Shown here piece after piece: positions 1 to 11,873 of a DNA stretch of 64,000 nt (positions are counted from its first letter, which is position 1; every line of letters starts with the position of its first letter). A program made the translations under genes and the position numbers. A model generated the notes under the pieces. That model was not told where the DNA came from, did not search any database, and worked only from the letters and a program-made list of their open reading frames with translations. The stretch covers positions 186,001 to 250,000 of the forward strand of contig JAIVFJ010000054.1 of assembly GCA_025765615.1 (NCBI GenBank), in the 5' to 3' direction. Source of the stretch: Zopfochytrium polystomum. Lineage: Eukaryota > Chytridiomycota > Chytridiomycetes > Chytridiales > Chytridiaceae.

Positions 1-340
1 ACAGGTGTAAGAAAATTTAATGTGTGGGGATGTGGTCTGAAGACGGGCAGCCTGTTCGTCCGACAAAGGATGCAGAAGGTGGAGCGAGTAAGAAGTCTGG
101 TCCTTTGAGAGCAAGGGCTGCTGTCGGATGGTGAGGTTGCAAGTGGAGGTGAAGCGTAGGATGTCAAGTTCAGTGAGTGGGGCAATAGTGGGGTCTGGCT
201 GAGTGGTGATTGTCAGTATGTGTTGATCAGTGTGGGTGCCGAAGAACATGGAGGGAGGTGGGCTGCTCATGAAATAGGGGGGTGCCAATCCCAATTCAGC
301 ACAAAGGTTGTGATGTGGTTGCAATGTGGTTGTGGTGGTG
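1..340 (-). other. Open reading stretch running off the left edge, function unknown
   Basis: On the minus strand a reading frame stays open from about 340 to the left edge, with an ATG near 270 and no stop inside the window. The translation is rich in Pro, Thr, Ser and Leu and matches no family I recognise. It merges upstream with the CTGA-rich repeat, which also lacks stops in this frame. It could be the end of a gene outside the window, a transposon remnant, or chance. Confidence 0.2.
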
Positions 341-845
341 AAGGAGGAAAGTGATTGCTGGAGGCAATCTGGCAGCAATCTGGAGTCAATCTGATGATGA
401 TCTGACGACAATCGGATGATGATCTGGCAATCTGACAAGAATTGGGCGTTCTGGTAACAATCTGGAGTCAATCTGGCGACAATCTGATGATGATATGATG
501 ATCTGGAGACAATCTGACGAAAATCTGACGTTGACCTGACGATGATGTGACAATCTGACGAAGATCTGACGTCAATCTGACAATCTGGAGTCAATCTAAT
601 GAAGATCTGATGTCAATCTGATGATCTGGAGTCAATCTGACGTTGACCTGACGATGGTCTGATGATCTGATGAAGATCTGACGTCAATCTGGCAGTGGCA
701 AGGCGGTGGGGGGGTGGTGGTGGAGGGTTCTGGAGTCAATCTGAAGTCGATCTGATGATGATCTGACGATCTGACAACAATCTGACGTTGATCTGACGTT
801 GATCTGGCAGTGGGAAGGCGGTGGGGGGTGGTGGTGGTGGAGGGT
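340..845. repeat. Degenerate minisatellite of CAATCTGA-type units
   Basis: Short units of about 8-12 nt built on ATCTGA or ATCTGG, joined by CGAC, TGATG or AGTCA spacers, repeat irregularly across about 500 bp. A higher-order duplication is visible. The block GATCTGGCAGTGG, followed by AAGGCGGTGGGG and a GGTGGTGG run, occurs near 685-727 and again near 801-845. On the minus strand the array translates as SSDHHQID-like peptides without stops because the unit carries none. I regard it as tandem repeat DNA, not a gene. Confidence 0.85.
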
Positions 846-939
846 GCAGTCTTGAGTGTCTCTTGACAGAATCCACACACATGAATTTAACGTGCTTTGG
901 TAGCAGCAAACCCTGATAACACTGGCTCCGGTGAAGAGT

Positions 940-1533
940 TGAAGAAAATGTCAGAAATGTCATCCTACTACTCTGACGGATCAGATTGCGTCAGATGGCA
1001 TGACATATGCTTGGAGTTCATGGAACACCACTCCAAGAACAGCACATCCAATCAACGAAAAAATTTGGCAGAGGATCTCAAATGGCATGGGGTGCCATTA
1101 CATGGTTTGGCGTCTTGCAGTTTGCATTTGTCGAAGGCACAAGAAATCTGAGCAGAATGTGACTATTCTTTGGAAAAATCTCATCCCAGGCCTTGATGAG
1201 CATGGCCTTGAAATCCAGGATGTCCTATTTCAGCAGGACAACAACCCTAAACACACTTCCAAATGCATGAGGGAATGGCTCAACAGCAATGGATTTCATG
1301 TTCTTCAGTGGCCCTCTCAGTGTCCTGACATTAATCCAATTGAGCACACTTGGAATATCTTAAAGAAGCTAAATTCCTGTGAGACTGCACCAGGGTCGAG
1401 CTTGGAGCTCCGCAAAAGAATCAGGAAAGAATGGAGGAGCTTCCCAGCAGAAACGTGCAGTAAATTGGTCGAAAGTCTGCGTTGGAGGATTGCGGCGGTC
1501 ATTGCAGCAAAGGGGGGAAACACTGATTACTGA
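940..1533 (+). pseudogene. Tc1/mariner transposase remnant
   Basis: The C-terminal half of a Tc1-type DDE transposase is recognisable. FQQDNNPKHTSK carries the second catalytic Asp, WPSQCPDINPIEHTWN follows, and the end reads ESLRWRIAAVIAAKGGNTDY before a stop at 1531-1533. Upstream, family motifs such as GAITWFGV and an SDGSD segment are scattered over all three frames between 960 and 1170, so at least two frameshifts break the gene, and the N-terminal helix-turn-helix part is missing. The stretch TACAGTACAGCTGGGGCAC near 1611-1629 resembles a Tc1 terminal repeat, but I did not find its partner on the left. This is a dead, truncated copy. Confidence 0.85.
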
Positions 1534-1540
1534 ATAATCT

Positions 1541-2280
1541 CCCCATAGCACATAAAATTCCACTAATCATGGTTCATCTATTCAACCCGGTCTCAAGCAA
1601 GCAAAGTACTTACAGTACAGCTGGGGCACTTCTGCAGCTGATTGAGCATATCTCAGAGAGTAACTGGGCCAAGTTTCATGCCTATACTGCAATTCCTGAG
1701 CGAGTTTGGCGGAAACACTGTGTGGCGAAAACATTGGCGCAATTTTTGCAACAATTCCTGCAACTGCGCTCGATCGTGCTCGCTCCCGCCAGAGTTAGCA
1801 GCAGCACTTACACTTCGCTTAGCGGCATCTTGTAATGAAGAGCAATCATCTATGAGTGCGTCAGGCGGCCGCAGCAAGCAACTTCACGGTCAGCGGCCGC
1901 TGGCTGCGAAGCAGCCAGCAAACAGCTTTATGACCTCAAATAATCTAGCAGCAGTTGTGCTGACCGTCCAACAATTGGCCGGGCACCACGCGACTCGCTC
2001 CAGGTAGAAGCACCATGCTGGCAGTCCGGCTGTGGTTTTTCATTTTTCTTGAGACGCCAACGGTTTCCAATTAAAACGCACAGTATCTCTCTGAATACCA
2101 GACTTGCGGCCTCTTTCTATCCACAGAAAGACGGCTCACGAGTGAGTGACGCATCCTTGGATTGATTAGATAACAAACAGTTGCGTGGAGGGTTGGCAAT
2201 CCCCTTCCCCGCACCATCAATGAGAGTGACATGTCACTTTTTTATACAGTCGCAATCTTATCCGAAAAAGAGCAGCATCC
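1541..2280. other. Intergenic stretch, no gene seen
   Basis: This lies between the transposase remnant and the dioxygenase start. It holds the possible Tc1 terminal repeat (1611-1629), two GCGGCCGC palindromes within about 30 bp (near 1865 and 1891), and open frames that resemble nothing known. The last 200 bp probably contain the promoter of the dioxygenase gene. Confidence 0.5.
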
Positions 2281-3644
2281 ATGACAGACAGCGAGCAGTA
2301 CGTGGTTGCCACGGACGTCTCAACTGTCTCCCTGACTGACCTGCGCTCCGAGGTAATGATCATGGCCTATGGTAACTGCCCCTGTGAAATCATGCCAGAA
2401 CAACTCAAAAGAGCTTTGGGATGGAAGAAACATCAGTTGACCATTAGCGTCCAGGATGCGGATCTCGCTGCGGCTATTGCGAAAGGCTTTGGGAACGGAC
2501 CAGACTGTCTCGGTATCATCATTGTCAAGGACTTGGACGAAAAGTTTTCCCGCTTGAGGAGCCGTCTTCTCAGACTCGCTTCTGTATTTGCCGATCTGCC
2601 CGAAGACGCGAAAGCGGCAGTAACGCATACTGACTCTTCCTACCTCTTCGGTTGGTCTCATGGGAAAGAGCTCATGGACGGGAAACCCGACTTTGCCAAG
2701 GGGTCGTACTACAACAGTTGAGTACTCCAGTATGGGCACTGGCAAAGTTTGCCGATTTACGCTAACTATTGGCCAAGACCCCGTCATCGATGACCCTGCC
2801 GACCCCGACTTCGCGAAGAACTTTCCTGCGTACGGCTTTCCGAACGTCTGGCCGAAGGAGCTTCCAGAGCTTAAGGAAGCGTTCTTGGAGCTCGGTCGTT
2901 ATGTGACGGATGTCGGTATTTTGCTGGCTGGTCATTGTGACCGTTACGTCAGCTCAGCGTTCCCGGATCTTCCGCAAAATCTTCTGAAAGGGCCAATCAG
3001 AGATTCGAAAATTCACAAGGTGGGTTTGACTACTGTCGGGTTTTTAGCTTACGCCGGCTGAAAGGCAAGATTATTGCATTACTTTCCAATGTCCGAGGAA
3101 GAATTGAAGAGCACCGAAGGAAAACTGGGGTCTTGGTGTGGTATTCACATTGGTAAGCAAATATTGAGCGAAATGGTTTTGAACAGCTTATTGAAGTCAT
3201 ACAACATCACAGACCACAGCATGGTAGGGTTTGAGTCTATAGTCGATGAGATGGCGCAACCTGAAACCGAGTTTGTAGCTGACAGGTTTGACTTCGGCGA
3301 TGTTCATCGATGCGAAGGACCCCTCGTACTCGGAACTTAACATCACCAATACCGAAGTCGCGGAGGCTTTAAAAGTAGCAGGGCTTTATATTCGAAGCCG
3401 AAGTAGCCAGCTTGTGAAGGTTCTTATACCGAAAAATTGCCTTGCGTTTCAGATTGGGGAGGCATCTCAGGTCGCTTCGCGTGGCCTTCTTGTGGCCACA
3501 CCCCACTTGGTGCGAGGTGGCGCTGCAGCGAACATTGCCCGGAACACTTTTGCGGTGTTTTTGCAACCTAATGTTGACCACAAGTTGACTCCTGAGAAAA
3601 CGTTCGATGATCTTACGGCGGAGGTGATGAAGAGGCATTACTAG
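2281..3644 (+). CDS. 2-oxoglutarate/Fe(II)-dependent dioxygenase, isopenicillin-N-synthase-like
   Basis: Five exons (2281-2716, 2778-3019, 3065-3152, 3213-3223, 3279-3644) give 380 aa. Members of this family oxidise small molecules using Fe(II), O2 and 2-oxoglutarate; the substrate here cannot be read from sequence. Visible are an N-terminal DIOX_N-type region (IIVKDLDEKF, FGWSHGKE, KGSYYNNP) and the jelly-roll core. The iron ligands are the HID motif (His-x-Asp) and the His of ATPHLVRG; the Arg of ARNTFAVF is the usual 2-oxoglutarate anchor. The fourth exon is only 11 nt, and the metal-binding Asp codon is split between exons 3 and 4. Two AATAAA signals follow at 3655 and 3665. The nearest relatives I recall are unassigned cytosolic plant and fungal proteins of similar length. 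Confidence 0.88.
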
Positions 3645-3700
3645 ACTATTTACGAATAAAGAGGAATAAAAAGGGGAAAAAAAATTCTTGAGCGGCACAA

Positions 3701-5479
3701 ATGGGGGATTCGGACAACTCAGCGGCAGGTGCTCCAGCGGAGGAGGTCCCCGTTCTAAACCCTCCTGACACCAAAACCGAGGCGGTTCACTCGCATCAGG
3801 AGCGCGACATGCCCGTGCCCGACCCAGCAGACTCTCACGTTCCACAGCCCGCGGAGAGTAATGGAAGCTCACACCAAGTGAACGAGAGCAATCAGACCGC
3901 GGCGTCGGCAACAGTCGAGGCTGCTCGACCCGATGCAGACGTTGACATGGCAGCTCCCGACGAAGGTGCAACGACCGCGACGCCCGCTGCTCCAACCGCC
4001 ACAAAAGCTCGATTACCGCGCCGAGCATCGCAGCAAGCACCCCGCCACGTAGAATCTAAGTCGGAAGAGGAGAATGAAGATGACGAGGAGGAAAGTGGAA
4101 AGGACGAACCTGAGCGGGATCGACAGTCCCCCACTGTCACCACGAAAAAGAAGAAAGACGGCAACACCTCCGGCAACGAAAGCATTGGCAGTGAGAGCCG
4201 CGAGAAAGGAAGCGTGGTGTGGGCAAAGGTCAAGGGCTTCGCATGGTGGCCTGGTAGGGTAAGTAATTAGTTGTGAAGGTCTTTTCTCTGATTTTGAGCA
4301 GCTGAGGACGATCCCTGCTGGGCAACTCGTTTCCTCAGTCTTGCGGGTGTTCACTTAGTCGCTTTCGAGCGTAGCACTTGATTCTGAACGTCCACGTTGG
4401 AGTTGGATTGACCGTTTCATCTACTTTTCCTAGATCGAAGACGAGTCCGACATTCCGGACCACGTGCTAAAAGTGAAACCAATATCTACGAAGACGCACC
4501 CAGTCTTCTTCTTCGGATCTCACGACTAGTAGGAGCCCTTTCGATTTACAGTTGGATCGATGGATAATCCTAATTTGAATTTTGAATCCCAACTCTGCAG
4601 CTCCTGGTGCGGACCAGACATGATCAAACCTTTCAAGGAAAACTACGATCTGCTTTCGAAAAAGAACAAAACGGTAGCTTTCTTGAAAGGCCTTCGCGAA
4701 GCGCTTGATCCTACTCAGTCCCTGGACATTCCTGAGGAGCCACCAAAGAAGAAAAAAGCGGCCGGGCGAAGAAAAAGCGCGCCACCAACTGGAAAGACGG
4801 ACGAAGAAGAGGCTTACGAGGGTGAAGGAGACGGCGGCGACGATGAAGACTTTGAAGAAAAACCTACCAAGCAAAAGGGCAGGCAGAAAAAAAGGCGCAT
4901 GTCGGAGCCTGCTAGTGGAGAACCCAAATCGAAGAAGAAAAAGAGCGCCGAATTCATTGCTCCAGAAGATGAAGACGAGGAGGAGGACGCCCCAGAGGAG
5001 CATGTGAGTTTGATCATAAGTGTGTCAAAGCGATGACAAAAATCTTCAGGATGACGATTCAAAGGAGAAGAAAACCAGTAAGTGTGGCAGCTTTTTGTTT
5101 CGTTTGCTGAAGCAAGTATTTAGAAACGCCAGAAGAAAAGTTGAAAAAGTTAAGGTCAAAGCTTCAGCGCTTCCTCCAAACTGAGCACACGGAGGTACGG
5201 TACCAAGTAATTGTGACGCGCTTAACGCGTATTTGTGCAGGCCGACCACTTTATTAAAGCTGACAAGCACATGTCTGAAGTTGAAGCTTTTGAAGTTGAT
5301 GTCGACTTGCTGATGGTTCGTTTGAATTCAAAACGGTCACTTGCTGATTCGAGTCGTTTTAGAAAACGAAGATAGGTCGCGTCATGAAGAAAATCTCACG
5401 GATGGAACTCCCGAAAGACGAATTCAACCTAGTCACACGGAGTCTTGAAATGATCGAAAAGTGGAAGAGTGTGATTTAA
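3701..5479 (+). CDS. PWWP and LEDGF-type integrase-binding-domain chromatin protein (HDGF/PSIP1-like)
   Basis: Seven exons (3701-4258, 4434-4528, 4601-5003, 5050-5077, 5124-5194, 5241-5315, 5363-5479) give 448 aa. The first 165 residues are acidic, Pro/Ala-rich and disordered. A PWWP domain follows at about 167-235: it opens VVWAKVKGFAWWPGR, continues VFFFGSHDY, and ends SWCGPDMIKPF. Then come Lys-rich and Glu/Asp-rich tracts resembling nuclear localisation signals and an acidic linker. The C-terminal ~85 residues (KLKKLRSKLQRFLQ, FIKADKHMSEVEAF, TKIGRVMKKISRM) fit the helical integrase-binding domain of HDGF-related/LEDGF proteins. PWWP domains read methylated H3K36 and the IBD docks transcription partners, so a nuclear tethering role is inferred. 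The intron at 4529-4600 has an alternative AG at 4550-4551, which would give a stop. Confidence 0.82.
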
Positions 5480-5702
5480 CGGCTGATGTTTGATTTCCCT
5501 GCTCTCTGCTTGATGTTTTACTTTTATCCTACTTTTGGCGTTTTCGTACTGTAATGCTTCTTCAATTGTTACTCTTGCTTGCACTGCTGGAAAAAAAAGG
5601 GCTTGGGACATAACTGTCGCACCGATGCCCTCGAGTTTCGTTGGAGCTGGGAGTGGTCCTATTAACAAAAAAGGAAAAAAGGCAAAGGGAATTTAACGAA
5701 AA

Positions 5703-8470
5703 ATGGGAGGATCAGGGGACGCGGCTGCGGCTCTCACCCGCGTCGTGGTCTTGGCAGCCATTGGCATCCTGTCCATCAGCTCGCGTTTGTTTTCAGTGAT
5801 CCGCTTTGGTATGTGTTGGAGTCTATGCGAATGCATACAAGAACGACAGCGTCCCTCTGCACCCTGCCGTCGTGGCAGTCGCCTCTTGATTCAAATCTGA
5901 CGATTCTTGGCGCTCTCCCATCCTTCACCTCAATAGAAAGTGTCATTCACGAGTTTGACCCATGGTGAGTCCGAAACATATTTCTTCGAAAGCGAGATCC
6001 TTGCTGAAGCTAGGGTAGGTTTAACTATCGGTCAACGAAGCATTTAGTCGAAAATGGCTTCTACGACTTTCTGAACTGGTGAGACAGCATCTGTTTACCC
6101 CAAGTAGTCCTCACTTTTCCGTTTCACTTGGAAGGTTTGACGAAATGTCGTGGTATCCATTGGGCCGCGTTGTTGGTGGTACAGTCTATCCGGGCATCAT
6201 GGTCACTGCGGGAGGAATTCATTGGATCCTCCGCACGTTGAATTTCCCGGTCGATATTCGAAACATCTGCGTTTTCCTGGCTCCCGTATTCTCTGCCTTC
6301 ACCGCTGTTGCCTGTTATCTTCTCACAACCGAAATGAAGGACTCGTCCGCTGGCCTTCTTGCTGCCGCGTTCATCGGCATTGCTCCTGGTTACATCTCGC
6401 GTTCGGTTGCTGGATCTTACGACAACGAAGGCATTGCTATCTTCTTGCTGATGATCACTTTTTACTACTGGGTGAAAGCGTTGAAGCAAGGATCATCTTT
6501 GTACGGCGCTCTCGCTGCACTCTTCTATTTCTACATGGTATCAGCGTGGGGCGGCTACGTATTCATCATCAACTTGATTCCTCTGCATGTGTTCGCCCTT
6601 CTTCTCATGGGTCGCTTCTCCACACGCTTGTACGTTTCATACTCAACGTTCTACGTTATTGGAACGCTCTCGTCCATGCAAATTCCATTTGTTGGTTTCC
6701 AACCGACGAGAACGAGTGAACATATGGCTGCCCTAGGTGAGCGATTTGGTGTCGGAATTAAGTCCATTCGCTAACAAGCTCGTAAGGGATGTTCGGTCTC
6801 GTGCAAATTTATGCTTTTGTCGAGTTGATTCGGAGCCACCTCTCGGCCAACCAGTTTAAGTTGCTGTTTCAGGGATTGATTCTGGGAATCTTCGTTGTCG
6901 GATTCGCAGCCCTCGTTGGACTTACCCTCAGCGGGCACATCGCTCCCTTCACTGGTCGCTTCTACTCTCTCTGGGACACCGGATACGCGAAGAAATACAT
7001 TCCGATTATTGCCTCCGTTTCCGAGCACCAGCCCACTGCATGGCCGTCTTTCTTCTTTGATCTTCAGCTGCTTGTTCCCATTTTCCCTGCCGGAATCTAC
7101 TTTTGCTTCAAGGTATCTCGATTGCATTGCACTTCCCGTACTGACTGCTTGTAGGAACTTCGGGATGAGCATGTCTTTGTGGTACGTACAGTGCTGTGAG
7201 TCAGTGTAGCCGTCGCTAATGCCAATTTTTCCTCAGATTCTCTATGCGGTCACTGCAAGTTACTTTGCGGGAGTCATGGTCCGTCTTATGCTTACTCTGA
7301 CTCCTATTGTCTGCATTGCTGCGGCTATAGCGGTGTCAAAGCTTCTCGATGCGTACACACAGCCCGCGAGGATTGTTGAAGTTCCCTCCACCGCTAAATT
7401 GTCGGGCAAAGCTGCCGATAAGGACAAAAAGCCGTCTTTCATCGTCGAAGGCGTTGCAAGTAGTGACGCGAAGCTATCTGTTATCGTCCCAATCGGTCTC
7501 CTTCTCTGCCTATTCACCTGGCACTGCACATGGGTGACATCCAATGCGTACTCATCACCTTCTATCGTGCTTGCATCGCGTGGTCCGGATGGTTCCCAAA
7601 TGATAATCGACGACTTCCGTGAAGCTTACTATTGGCTTCGCCAAAACTCGGACGAGAAGGACAAGATTCTCTCTTGGTGGGACTACGGTTACCAAATCAC
7701 GGGAATGGCAAACCGAACAGTCTTAGTCGACAACAATACATGGAATAACACGCACATTGCTACTGTTGGCAAAGCCATGGCCTCCCCCGAAGATGTGTCC
7801 TACGAAGTGATGCGCAGGCACGACGTTAAGTTTGTCCTCGTTATCTTCGGTGCTGCTATTGGTTACTCTGGCGACGATATCAACAAATTTTTGTGGATGA
7901 TAAGGATTGGCGAAGGTGTTTATCCGAACGATATAAGCGAACGCAGCTTCTTCACAGACCGCGGTGAATACCGTGTCGATGACCAAGCGACACCGACCAT
8001 GAGAAACAGTTTGATGTTCAAATGCTCCTACTACCGATTCAACGACTTGTTTGGCCCGAATGGCCAGCCCTATGATCGCGTGCGTGGGTCAGCTTTATCG
8101 AAAAAGCAAGTCAAAGTTCATGTAGTGGACGAAGGTTTGTTGTTATTCATGTTTAACGATCTCTTACGCCTGCCATTATTCGTCGTTCCACAGCCTTCAG
8201 TTCTGAGGTAAGGATTTTCGTTTCTACCCATCGAAGTTTCGATGTTCTTACTGACTCCACGCAGAACTTGATTGTTCGAATCTACAAGGTTAAAGAGCCC
8301 GACAACATTGGTCGCTCCTTGAGCGCTGCCGCCAGGTATATTCGTGCTACTTCATGATCTCGGTCAGCGAACCTAATACCTTTTCGTTCTTCAGTTTTGG
8401 AACGTCTAAGAGGAAAAAGAGGGTTTCTGGCCCCATGCGCCGTGGTGGCCGCAGGAACGACGATGAATAA
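5703..8470 (+). CDS. STT3: Oligosaccharyltransferase catalytic subunit STT3
   Basis: Ten exons (5703-5808, 5937-5964, 6019-6078, 6135-6736, 6787-7112, 7155-7181, 7237-8134, 8194-8207, 8265-8335, 8395-8470) give 735 aa, the usual STT3 length. STT3 transfers the lipid-linked oligosaccharide to Asn of N-x-S/T sequons in the ER lumen. The N-terminal helix is followed by the first acidic loop, FDPWFNYR. Multiple membrane spans include the [10 protein letters not shown] segment. The signature WWDYG lies near 7676-7690, followed by [16 protein letters not shown]. The C-terminus is strongly basic ([16 protein letters not shown]). Exons of 28, 27 and 14 nt are unusually small. An AATAAA lies at 8476. 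Confidence 0.96.
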
Positions 8471-8675
8471 TCGAAAATAAACTGCAGCTACTGATGTGGC
8501 TATCCAACTTTCTCGCGAAAAAAAAAAAAAAAAAAAGCCTTTGGCGGATTTTAAGTTAACAGAAACACCATCCACTCTTCATTCACTGTGTGTCCTTACA
8601 CTCGGAATATATAGACCGACCATATTAGAACAAAGAAATGGCAAACACAAGGAGGATTTCACGTCTTTATTCGAA

Positions 8676-9886
8676 TCAAATTGACTCTTTCAGGAGTCGG
8701 TCAAGTTTGGCCACTTTGGACGACACAGAGAAGTCGATGGTCTTGTCCCCAATTTCCACAATAAGTCCGCCCAGGATAGCGGAGTCGACCTAGTCAATTG
8801 TGAACGGAATTGATGAGCAAAACAAAAAACTTATGAAAAAAAATTCGAGATCATCTACCTTGTTTGAAACAATAAGTTTTTGGCCCTTCTGAATGAGAGC
8901 ACTCTTCTGGAGACTGTCGCGAACTCGGCTCAAAGACTTCGCATCAAGTTCCTTGAATAGACCAAAACAAAAATGAAAATTAGATCGCGATGTTGCTGCA
9001 AGGCAAAAATAAAAAAATAAAATAAAAAGAGGAATAAACAGGCATCAGGGAAATCCCTTGTTCTCCTTCTTCCGTCTCACCTTCGCCGATGTCACAACAA
9101 CGGTGACCTCACCGCGGTGGGCCGTCATCAGCGAGTCGAAGGAGGCAATGACCTTCGAGGTCTGGTCAAGCCTTCCGTTCTCCGCGAGCACATCGAAAAA
9201 GTTGGTGACGAGCTCCGAGTACTTGCCGGATCCGAGGATCTGTCTGACGCCCTCGCGCTTCGCGGCGCGGTCGGCGATGGGGGTCTCGAGGAACGCTTGC
9301 AGCGAAGGGTTCTTGTCGATGGCGCCCTTGATCCGCTTCAGCTCGGTCTCGACGGTTTCGAGGGAGCTTTTGCGGGCGGCAGCAGAGTAGAGCGCCGTGG
9401 CGTAGCGGCCATCGATGCCGTGCAGGGTGATGGGGATCTTGCGTGGCATGGGTTAGTGGAGAGGTTTTTCCTTTTGGAGGACGGGCTTCTCGGAATGGTG
9501 GCCCCGTGGAAATGGAAGGAGGGAAACAGGAAAAGTCGGGAAGAATGAAGACCAAGTACCTGCGGCGCGGCGCCAGCAGCGGTCGCAAGGGTGCGCGAGA
9601 AGGTCTGAACGTGATTACATTCGCACAGTAGTTGGTCGTTCAGCGACGATCGGCCCGGCAGCAAGTGAGATTTGCGGCAGAATGGGAAGAATGATTAGAA
9701 CACAACAGCTTCGTAACGTTCTCAGCTAGAGGAACTCGGGTAGAGGGCGGGGCCAAGCAGGATCGCCGAAGAAGGGGTGGACGGCAGGTTCAAGAATCGC
9801 CTGGATTGATGGAGGGCATTCGTCTCCGTCAAAGGCGGGGACGCGACTGGTGTGGGAGGGACGCGGCTCACCCGTTGGAAGTTCAT
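8676..9886 (-). CDS. ATP5: Mitochondrial ATP synthase OSCP subunit
   Basis: Five exons on the minus strand (9886-9872, 9604-9560, 9437-9081, 8951-8859, 8789-8676) give 207 aa. OSCP joins the F1 head to the peripheral stalk of mitochondrial ATP synthase. The mature part starts IPITLHGIDGRYATALYSAA, the family's N-terminal helix, and the end contains ILGGLIVEIGDKTIDFSVSS, the conserved C-terminal module. I chose a 15-nt first exon (MNFQR) because the second exon has no usable ATG. The splice keeps phase, and the joined MNFQRTFSRTLATAAG is a good mitochondrial presequence. Transcription runs toward STT3, with about 205 bp between the two stops. Confidence 0.93.
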
Positions 9887-9968
9887 CCTCTTCTTTTTTT
9901 CTCCTCGTCAGTACGGTTTTTCCTTCCTTGGCAAACTGAAAGAGTCGTGTCACGTGACTTTATTGCAA

Positions 9969-11873
9969 TTACTTATGCGGGGTAACGCGCACTTTAATGT
10001 GCGCCCCCGACACACGCTCCCTGGCCTCAACGCTGAGAACCTCGTCCTTCTCTATCAAAAACACGACATCGATCTTCATAGACCCAGCTTTTTGACCTTG
10101 AGGTAATTCTTGCAGAACTACCTCAGCCAGCAGCTGATTCTTTTTGGCAACCTTCTCTTCGCCCTCATACACAGCCAAGTAGACTTCTGTTTGGCCGTCA
10201 ACGGCATTCGAAAACTCAAATGACCGCCTCGCTGGAATCGGTGTCAGCTTGGGGATGATAGGTACGAACGCTCCCGAGGCAGTGGCGATGCCAATTGATT
10301 GGTGCAGATGTGAGAGTTCAGTCAGTTCCTTGAGTGCCAAGGCCTCAGAATACTTGACACCCGTTGCTTCCAGTTCAGCGATAATGCCAGCCTGAATGGC
10401 CGCTCCATTTCCGATTGCTTCGTCCGGTTCAACATCCGTCCGTATCCTCACCGACTCCGGGAACAGAGATCGGATAACGGCTTGAAACCGTGGAATCCGA
10501 GACGCTCCACCAACAAACATAACCTCGTCAATCTCGTCAGAACGGATTGCACTCTCCTTCAGTACCCGCCGAACGAGGTCCGCACACCGGGTAAAGAGTC
10601 CTTCTGCGAGGTTTTCGAACCGACCCCTGATGAGCTGACCGTGGAAGTCGATGCCATCATACACTGAGTCCACCGAACACGGCGCCGTGTCTTTCTGGGA
10701 AAGCATCCGCTTCGTTTGCTCGCATGCAGAGCGTACTTTTGCCATCGACCGTCGGTTTGCTGAAATATCCACTTTGTGCTTCTTTTTGAACTCCTCTCGA
10801 ACGTACTGGACAAGGACTTCGTCAAAGTGAACACCTCCGAGCTTGTAGTCGTCGAGAGAGGAGACAACTGAGTAAAGGCCATTGTTGGCTGAAAGAAGAG
10901 TGACGTTGAACTGATGGCCGCCAAGATCGACAACCAAAACAAGGCGGTCTGACTTTCCAGCAATTGCTGTCGGCGACCGGTCGAACGCCAACGCTGCAGC
11001 AACAGGCTCTACAATGGCGTAAGTCTTCGAGAATCCAGCCTGCTGGGCCGCATCAAGGAGAGCCTTTTTCGACTTTTCCGCGAAATGGGAGGGAATGGAG
11101 ATGACGGTGCCCGTCACTGCTTTTCCGAGAAAGCTTTCCGCTGTTTCCTTAAGTTTCCGCAGGTACTTTTCTGTTACGCTCGAAACCGAGACCTTCTGCT
11201 GAATCGGTTCGGCATCTTCGGATTCGGATTCGTACACGTCAACTTCGTAATTCGGTAGGGAGGGGTCTGCGTCGCTTCTGACAATACTCATTGGTAGGTG
11301 TTTGACGTGGTTTTGGACCTCCTCGTCCTCGAACCTGATTGACGAAGGTAAGCACATGGGATTGGAGTGACGATCTGCCCATACTTGAGTCCGAGAAGGC
11401 TTCTGAATTGGACAATGGTTCCCTTTGGATTAGACATCGCCTGCACTTTTGCTTGGGATCCAATGATCTAACAGGCATTCCAACTTAGGATGGGCGCCAA
11501 CAAAAGAACTCAAACTGCAAACAAACCTCTTCGTAGCCAGTGAAAGCGACGTAGGAGGGTATGTTGCGGTCTCCATCCTCGTTCGCAATTGTCTCACCGT
11601 TGCCATCCTATAGACGTGTTGTGTGAAGAGGTTCAAAATGCCGGGGCGTTTTCGATGATGGTGGGCGATAGCTGGTGAGCGATAGAAAATCGTGACGGTT
11701 TCGTTTCTTCGCCGCTCCTCCCTCCCTCCTTCCATCCCTCTCTGGGGATCTATCCATATCGCGTAGCTCGCCCGCCCGCTCACCTTTCCGACGATGGCTA
11801 CGGTCGAGTTAAGGGTTCCGAAGCCAATGCCAACGTAGACTACGCCGGCCGAGGACGAGCCGTTGCTGGCCAT
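9969..11873 (-). CDS. SSZ1: Ribosome-associated atypical Hsp70, Ssz1/HSPA14-like
   Basis: Four exons on the minus strand (11873-11784, 11607-11527, 11467-11385, 11334-9969) give 539 aa, almost exactly the length of yeast Ssz1. Ssz1 partners with the J-protein zuotin on ribosomes and helps nascent chains fold. The Hsp70 nucleotide-binding fold is present (GIGFGTLNSTVAIV, IANEDGDRNIPSYVAF, VLVVDLGGHQFNVTLLS, EVMFVGGASRIPRFQ), but the substrate-binding part is short, about 150 residues, as in Ssz1, and there is no lid. DLGGHQ replaces the canonical DLGGGT, consistent with the weak or absent ATPase reported for the family. The OSCP start codon lies only 82 bp beyond its stop. Confidence 0.93.

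Noticed and set aside
632..963. Overlapping minus-strand frames over the CTGA repeat
   Set aside because: They exist because the repeat unit lacks stop codons; three frames give similar low-complexity peptides, which argues against a real protein.
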